64,000 nt of DNA from CBDFHV01 sp965247705 (GTDB lineage Bacteria > Pseudomonadota > Alphaproteobacteria > Rhodospirillales > CAMCUA01): NCBI GenBank assembly GCA_965247705.1, contig CBDFHV010000047.1, positions 1-64,000 on the forward strand, given 5' to 3'. How positions within the stretch are numbered: the stretch's first letter is position 1; each line of letters begins with the position of its first letter. The position numbers were made by a program, and so were the translations under genes. This document shows positions 59,013-64,000 of this stretch, in pieces. Below the pieces are notes generated by a model. That model saw only the letters and a program-made list of their open reading frames with translations, was not told where the DNA came from and did no database searches.

Positions 59013-60092
59013 CTAGTGTAGCGATTCCAACGCTTGTTTCCCTCGGTTGACCTTATCGATGATGGAACTGGCGGAAGCCGTCCAGGCGAAAGGCTTGGGG
59101 TCGGCGTTGTGCTGGTCGAGGTAGTCGTTGATGGCCATTTGCAATTCGACGATGGAGTGAAACACGCCGCGACGGATGCGCTTTCGGGTGATCTCGGCAA
59201 AGAAGCGTTCGACCAAGTTGAGCCACGACGCCGAGGTCGGCGTGAAATGCAGGTGGAACCGGGGATGGCGTTTCAGCCAGCGCTTGACCTCCGGCGTCTT
59301 GTGGGCGGCGTAGTTGTCGACGATCAGGTGGAGAGCCAGGTGCTTCGACGTCGCGCGGTTGATCTTGTTCAAGAAGCGGATGAACTCCTGATGGCGATGC
59401 TTCTGCATGCATTGGCCGATGACCGTGCCGTCGAGCACGTCGAGCGCCGCGAACAGGGTGGTGGTGCCGTGGCGCTTATAGTCGTGGGTCATGGTGCCGG
59501 CCCGGCCCTTCTTCATCGGCAGGCCCGGCTGGGTGCGGTCGAGTGCCTGGATCTGGGACTTCTCGTCCACCGACAGGACGATGGCGTGCTCCGGCGGGTT
59601 GACATACAGCCCGACCACGTCCTCGACGTTCTCGGCAAACCGCGGATCATTGGACAGCTTGAAAGTCGCCACCAGATGCGGTTTCAGCTCATGTGCCTTC
59701 CAGATCGCCTGAACGCTCGACGGCGCGATGCCCACCGCCTTGGCCATCGTTCGCAGGCTCCAGTGGGTCGCGTCCGGCGGCGTTTCCGTCTTGGTCTTCT
59801 CGATCACCCGCATGACCACATCCGCCGCAAGCGGTGCCTTGCCCGGCGGGCGCGTCTTATCGCGGCACAAACCGTCCACGCCGGCCTCCACATAGCGCGT
59901 CCGCCAGCGTCGGATGGTCGGTTTGCTCACGCCCAAGCGGCGCTGGATCTCATCGGTGCCAACGCCGTCGCCGGCCAGCCGTACAATCCGAGCCCGTCGG
60001 ACATGCTTCTGCGGCGTGTTGCCATTGGCGATCAACGCCTCCAGCCTGTCCTGATCCCCAGGCGCCAGCTGGATCCTCACTTTCTTCCCCAT
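59013..60092 (-). CDS. IS630-family transposase, single frame (copy 3)
   Basis: 359 aa, same DDE core and HTH as the other copies and the same Asn variant as copy 2. The TAG stop is completed by the target TA and the flanking base (complement of 59013-59015). Confidence 0.93.
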   Translation of the reverse strand: MGKKVRIQLAPGDQDRLEALIANGNTPQKHVRRARIVRLAGDGVGTDEIQRRLGVSKPTIRRWRTRYVEAGVDGLCRDKTRPPGKAPLAADVVMRVIEKTKTETPPDATHWSLRTMAKAVGIAPSSVQAIWKAHELKPHLVATFKLSNDPRFAENVEDVVGLYVNPPEHAIVLSVDEKSQIQALDRTQPGLPMKKGRAGTMTHDYKRHGTTTLFAALDVLDGTVIGQCMQKHRHQEFIRFLNKINRATSKHLALHLIVDNYAAHKTPEVKRWLKRHPRFHLHFTPTSASWLNLVERFFAEITRKRIRRGVFHSIVELQMAINDYLDQHNADPKPFAWTASASSIIDKVNRGKQALESLH

Positions 60093-60149
60093 GAACCCAG
60101 AATCGCATCACACCTGCCCGATGGGAATCATTTGTTTCGAGCGGAACAC
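59016..60149 (-). mobile_element. IS630-family insertion sequence, element B, copy 3 (inverted)
   Basis: 1134 bp in the opposite orientation to copies 1 and 2, between TA at 59014-59015 and 60150-60151, both within CTAG. Its left (5') end directly abuts element A copy 2 through a shared TA. Near identity to copies 1 and 2 makes these inverted copies good substrates for recombination. Confidence 0.92.
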
Positions 60150-60244
60150 TAGAGCAATTTCATTGAAGGATGATTCAGAAAGGGGATTCCCATTCTGATC
60201 TTGTTCTGATTCCCTTTGTTATAGATTCGCAAAGGGAGTTTCCG

Positions 60245-60620
60245 ATGAGCAAAGCCTACTCGGCAGACCTTCGGCAACGGATCGTGGATGCGATTGATGG
60301 CGGGGCTTCGCGGCGCCAGGCGGCGAGGTCGATTTGGCGTCAGCGTTTCGGCGATCCGCTACGCTCGGCGCTGGCGGGAGACGGGCAGCGTTCAGGCGGC
60401 TGCGATGGGCGCACCCAAGGGCTCGAAGCTTGACCCTCATGAGGATTGGTTGTTGACGCAGATCGACGCGGCGCCGGACCTCACGCTTGAAGAGATCATT
60501 GCCCGGTTGAGCTCGGAAAAGGGCGTCAAGAGCAGTATTGGGGGATTGTGGAACTTCTTCCATCGTCACGGCATCAGCTTTAAAAAAAACCGCGCACGCA
60601 GCCGAGCAGGAACGTCCTGA
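60245..60620 (+). pseudogene. IS630-family transposase orfA, frameshifted (element A copy 2)
   Basis: Starts MSKAYSADLRQRIVDAIDGG as in copy 1, but an extra T near 60330 (GAGGTCGATTTGG versus GAGGCGATTTGG) breaks the frame inside the HTH. A 3-base deletion a little later removes one Ser of the VSVSSAIRY segment. The rest of orfA continues in the next frame to 60620. The A8 slippage run to orfB is preserved. This copy cannot make a full transposase. Confidence 0.85.
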
Positions 60621-61188
60621 CGTCGCCGAGAACCGGCGATTGTGGCGCGCGCAACAGCCGGCGCTCGACCCGACCCGGCTGGTCTTCATCGACGAGACCG
60701 GTGCCAACACCAAGATGGCGCGCCTTCGCGGGCGGTGCCGGCGCGGCGAGCGTCTGGTCGCCGCCGTGCCGCATGGCCACTGGAAGACGATGACCTTCGT
60801 TGCCGGGCTGCGTCACGATGGCATCGCCGCACCGTTCGTCGTTGATCGCCCGATGAACGGCGCCATCTTCAGGCTCTGGGTGGAACGTTGTTTGGTCCCG
60901 ACGCTGGCGCAAGGCGACATCGTCGTCATGGACAACCTGTCCTCACACAAAGTCACCGGCGTACGCGAGGCCATCGAGGCGGCGGGCGCCAAACTGGCCT
61001 ATCTGCCGGCCTACTCACCCGACTTCAATCCGATCGAACAGTTCTTCGCAAAGCTCAAGGCGATGCTCAGAAAAGCCGCCGTGCGAACCATCGATGACCT
61101 GTGGCGCGCCATCGGAGATATCATCAACACCATCAGGCCAAACGAATGCGCCAACTATTTTGCAAACTCAGGATATGAACCAAATTAA
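60538..61188 (+). CDS. IS630-family transposase, catalytic part (orfB frame, element A copy 2)
   Basis: Same catalytic frame as 697-1347 with all DDE residues (FIDETGAN, VVMDNLSS, NPIEQFFAKLK). It depends on slippage from orfA at the A8 run (60582-60589), but orfA is broken upstream in this copy, so the protein is probably not produced. Confidence 0.8.
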   Translation: MGDCGTSSIVTASALKKTAHAAEQERPDVAENRRLWRAQQPALDPTRLVFIDETGANTKMARLRGRCRRGERLVAAVPHGHWKTMTFVAGLRHDGIAAPFVVDRPMNGAIFRLWVERCLVPTLAQGDIVVMDNLSSHKVTGVREAIEAAGAKLAYLPAYSPDFNPIEQFFAKLKAMLRKAAVRTIDDLWRAIGDIINTIRPNECANYFANSGYEPN

Positions 61189-61262
61189 AGTGAAAGTGCT
61201 CTAGTGTTGCGATTCTAACATTTGGTTCCTGAGCCCGGGGGTGAAGGTCGCAGTTTGCGTAG

Positions 61263-62333
61263 CGTCCCTATCCGGTTAAAACAGGATCGGCCTAAATGTT
61301 CTTGTTATGTTCACGTAGAGGATGTAGGCTGATCGCATTGTCTCGGGCTTTTGGAGGGCGGTGCGATGGGCAGGATGTTGGCGTTTCAAGAACGGCACGG
61401 ATCGGAAGCGGCCTGCATCGAGGCGCTGGCCCGGCTGCGCTGGCCGCAGGGCTATGTCTGTGCCCGCTGCGGCGAACGGCGGAGCTACCGAATGACGGCG
61501 CGGCCCAGGATCTTCGAATGCGCCCGTTGCGGTCATCAGGAATCGGTGACGGCGGGGACGATCTTCCACCGCACCCGCACGCCGCTCCGCAAATGGTTCC
61601 TGGCGGCGTGGTGGATGGCGCGCGACAAGCGTGGGGTCTCGGCCCTTTTGCTGTCCCGCGAGTTGGATCTGCGCTACGAGACAGCGTGGCTGATGGCTCA
61701 TAAGCTGCGTCATGCCCTGACGGAGCGCTCGGAATTTCCGCTCGAGGGCTTGGTCGAGGTCGACGAGAGTTATTATGGCGGGCGCGGCAAGCCGGAGAGC
61801 CGGGGCCGGGGCCTTTCCAACCCGAACAAGAGCCTGTTGGTGATGGCCGTCGAGAAGCGGCCGGTCGGGCCGGGCAAGGGCATCAAGGGAAGCGGCTTCG
61901 TCGCCGGCCGGGCGCGGCTCGCCATCCTCCCGGCGGCCACCGCCCGCGAGCTGGGCGGCTTCGTGCGCGCCTCGGTCAGGCCCGGAAGCCGCCTCGCCAG
62001 CGACGCCTTCAAGGGGTACGCCGGACTCCGCGACACCTATCGCCACCACCCCGTCGTGCAAGGCGAAGGCAAGAATGCCGAGCGCTTGATGCCGGTCGTC
62101 CATGTCCTGTTTTCCAACGTGAAGACCTGGCTCAACGGCACCTATCGCGGTGTCGGCGCCAAGCACCTGCCGCGCTATGCCCGGGAATGGAGCTACCGCT
62201 TCAACCGCCGCACACGCATCACCGATCTGGCCGACTTCGTCCTCCGCCGCGCCATGGACCAACCCACCATCACCTACAAGGAGCTGGTCGACAGTCTTCA
62301 ACCGCCGCTACCTGCTTTAACCGGATAGGGACG
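61263..62333 (+). mobile_element. IS1595-family insertion sequence
   Basis: 1071 bp with terminal inverted repeats CGTCCCTATCCGGTTAAA at the left and the complement at the right (ending GGATAGGGACG). The 8-bp direct repeat TTGCGTAG is present at 61255-61262 and 62334-62341, the target size expected for IS1595. It is inserted within the MITE. Confidence 0.93.
61366..62328 (+). CDS. IS1595-family transposase (ISXO2-like)
   Basis: A 320-aa transposase. The N-terminal zinc ribbon has VCARCGERRSYR and FECARCGHQESVTAGTIF. The ISXO2-like catalytic part begins LEGLVEVDESYYGGRGKPES (first Asp) and has LASDAFKGYAGL (second Asp) and a C-terminal GVGAKHLPRYAREWSYRFNRR with the catalytic-domain end. ATG at 61366 begins MGRMLAFQERHG; a TTG at 61351 is possible. 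The frame is intact. Confidence 0.92.
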   Translation: MGRMLAFQERHGSEAACIEALARLRWPQGYVCARCGERRSYRMTARPRIFECARCGHQESVTAGTIFHRTRTPLRKWFLAAWWMARDKRGVSALLLSRELDLRYETAWLMAHKLRHALTERSEFPLEGLVEVDESYYGGRGKPESRGRGLSNPNKSLLVMAVEKRPVGPGKGIKGSGFVAGRARLAILPAATARELGGFVRASVRPGSRLASDAFKGYAGLRDTYRHHPVVQGEGKNAERLMPVVHVLFSNVKTWLNGTYRGVGAKHLPRYAREWSYRFNRRTRITDLADFVLRRAMDQPTITYKELVDSLQPPLPALTG

Positions 62334-62377
62334 TTGCGTAGATTTAATGGGAACGAAATGTCTCGATCGGAACACTA

Positions 62378-64000
62378 GCGGACGAAGGGTCGCTGGACGA
62401 CGCTCCGACGACGGCAGGCGACGGCGGCGTGGCGGGCGCTGCGGTGCCTTCAAGCAGCCTCAGCGACGTGATCGCCGGGGCTCCCGCACCGACGTACGAC
62501 TCCACTGAACCTGCTGGCCTCGGCGGCGACGCGGGTATTGGCGCGACGGCGCCGCTGCCTCTTCTGGGGAGAGCCACCGATTTGGGGTTCGGCGAAAGTT
62601 TCCTGCGCGCCGACGCCAGTTCGACGGTCGGGCCTGTTGCCGGCCTCACACCCTTTGCCTTGAGAACACCCATCTCCCCGCCCTTGGCATCTTTCGACAC
62701 TCCCGACGCAGGGACCGTATTCAGCGAGACCGGCCCCAGTAATGGCACGAGCGGCGGAGGCACGGGCGGCGGGGGCGGCGGCTCGGCGCAGGTTCTGACC
62801 GGTACCGCGGGCGACGATTTCCTGACCGGCGGTGGCGGTGACGACACCATCACCGGCGGCGGCGGCGATGTGCTCGTCGGCGGGGCCGGCGACGATCTGG
62901 TCAATGGGGACGTGAACGGATTTTCGGGCGGCGCCGGGGACGACACCCTCGACGGTGGCGCGGGCGACGACCGCCTGTTCGGCGAATCCGGCAATGACAC
63001 CGTAGACGGTGGCGCCGGCAACGACGACCTGGACGGCGGGTTTGGTAACGATACGCTCAGCGGCGGCGACGGCGCGGACAGTCTTGTCGGCGGGTTCGGC
63101 AACGACGACCTTACCGGCGAGGCCGGCGACGATACCCTCGACGGCGGATTCGGCAACGATACCCTCGACGGCGGTGACGGCAACGACACCATTACCGGCA
63201 ACGATGGCACGGACGTCCTCATCGGCGGCGCGGGGAACGATACCCTTTCCGGCGGCGACGATGCCGACACGCTCACCGGCGGCGCGGGCGCCGACACCCT
63301 GGATGGCGGCGACGGCGACGACCTCTTCATCGTCGGCGCCAACTCCCTGGCCGACAACGATGTGATTCTGGGCGGCGAGGGGTTCGATACCTTGCGGTTC
63401 CAAGGAGTCGATCCCTTCGACGCCGTGCAATCGGTGGTCCGGGACGGCAACGACCTTCTGTTCACGTTCGATGCCGGCGGCACGCTGCGGCTTGGCGACC
63501 ACTTCACGTCGGCAGACGTGGAGCGGATCCAGGATGCCAGCAACGCCTACACGCTCGCTTCCACCTTCACCGGCCCGGGTTCCTTCGCCGATCTGGTGGC
63601 CAGTGCCCAGGGCCAGCAGGTGGACGGCACCGCCGACGCCGACATCTTGGCCGGTGGCGGCGGAGACGATCTCATCCGCGGCTTCGCGGACGACGACGAC
63701 CTGTCGGGAGCGGCCGGCGCCGACGAGATGCTGGGCGGCGACGGATCCGACACCCTGCGCGGTGGCGAGGGCGACGACGTCCTCTACGGCGACAACGACG
63801 GCTTCTCGTCCGGCTCCGGCGATGATCGGCTTTTCGGGGACGCGGGCAACGACAGCCTGATCGGCGAATCCGGTGATGACGTCCTGGAGGGCGGCGACGG
63901 CGATGACGTCCTGAATGGCGGCTTCGACGACGATACCCTACGCGGCGACGGGGGCGCTGACAGCCTTGACGGCGGCTTCGGCAACGACGATGCGATGGCG
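62378..64000 (+). CDS. RTX-type calcium-binding repeat protein, truncated at 5' end by the IS array and at 3' end by the window
   Basis: A single open frame of 541 codons runs from the array border to the last base. It has no ATG and no plausible start: the same frame upstream meets a TAA inside the MITE, and the flank left of the array also lacks a start. The first 140 residues are low-complexity (Ala, Gly, Pro, Ser, Asp) ending in a glycine-rich linker. Two blocks of GGxGxDxUx nonapeptides follow (about 62814-63345 and 63640 to the end). Between them is DGNDLLFTFDAGGTLRLGDHF, typical of haemolysin-type calcium-binding domains. Such proteins are secreted by type I systems through a C-terminal signal, not seen here. 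Confidence 0.85.

Larger units (their letters stand above)
60152..61201 (+). mobile_element. IS630-family insertion sequence, element A, copy 2
   Basis: A 1050-bp copy of the element at 684-1735, reversed. It lies between TA at 60150-60151 (shared with element B copy 3) and 61202-61203 (shared with a MITE), so it was inserted exactly at their common CTAG boundary. It differs from copy 1 by a 1-base insertion and a 3-base deletion in orfA and a few substitutions. Confidence 0.92.
61204..62375 (-). mobile_element. 93-bp MITE, copy 3, interrupted by IS1595
   Basis: The MITE begins at 61204 (GTGTTGCGATTCTAACATT), is broken at 61262, and resumes at 62342 (ATTTAATGGGAACGAAATG) to 62375. TA lies at 61202-61203 and 62376-62377. 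The IS1595 between has duplicated 8 bp of it (TTGCGTAG). Orientation is as in copy 2. Confidence 0.85.

Noticed and set aside
62344..63543. A 399-codon minus-strand frame rich in Pro, Ser and Val
   Set aside because: It is the complement of the RTX repeat DNA; the plus-strand frame has clear GGxGxDxUx repeats.

Overview
The window looks like a chromosomal segment of a GC-rich alphaproteobacterium, probably of the Rhodospirillales or a marine relative. The main reason is the minus-strand block Cbp3-type chaperone, DUF177, rpmF, plsX, fabH, ihfA, MerR regulator, tRNA-Pro (25.5 to 21.0 kb), which is a typical alphaproteobacterial core order. The assignment rests on gene order and protein character only; no search was run.

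Layout. 0-6 kb: a pcm-like methyltransferase, a REC-PAS-GGDEF diguanylate cyclase whose start region has been split by an IS630-type element, msrA, and two divergent fold-type II PLP enzymes (threonine synthase-like and threonine dehydratase-like). 6-12 kb: a minus-strand operon with a fused TRAP permease, a TAXI binding protein, a C45-type Ntn hydrolase, a sulfotransferase and a prolyl aminopeptidase. 12.5-20.8 kb: a phosphonate cluster with a flippase-like membrane protein, an LpxL-like acyltransferase homologue, a PEP mutase-nucleotidyltransferase fusion, phosphonopyruvate decarboxylase, 2-aminoethylphosphonate (AEP) transaminase, a second nucleotidyltransferase, a PhyH/PhnY-like dioxygenase and a CDP-alcohol phosphotransferase. 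Read together, the genes predict PEP -> phosphonopyruvate -> phosphonoacetaldehyde -> AEP -> CMP-AEP -> AEP lipid, possibly 1-hydroxylated. This is the most interesting system in the window.

21-34.9 kb is mainly housekeeping: the core block above, bamE, rpe, a class I aldolase, tkt with a clear terminator, an EamA exporter, a REC protein, a LarA-family enzyme and a RidA protein. 36-41 kb holds a response regulator, a PAS histidine kinase, two aminotransferases and tRNA-His. 44.6-59 kb is a catabolic region: a DctPQM TRAP system and a HyuA/HyuB (hydantoinase/oxoprolinase) pair with single-base frameshifts in dctM and hyuA, an SDR, a metallophosphoesterase and two tandem gamma-glutamyltransferases. 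The combination suggests salvage of gamma-glutamyl or cyclic amide compounds.

Mobile DNA is dense: two copies of one IS630-type element (1.05 kb, A8 frameshift), three near-identical copies of another (1134 bp, single frame), three copies of a 93-bp MITE derived from the latter, an IS4/IS5-superfamily element, an IS1380 with a decayed transposase, and an IS1595. The IS630-type elements, the MITE and the IS1380 all sit in CTAG tetranucleotides. At 59.0-62.4 kb four of them are nested or abutted. Right after this array comes a large RTX (GGxGxDxUx) repeat protein frame with no start codon, which runs off the end of the window.
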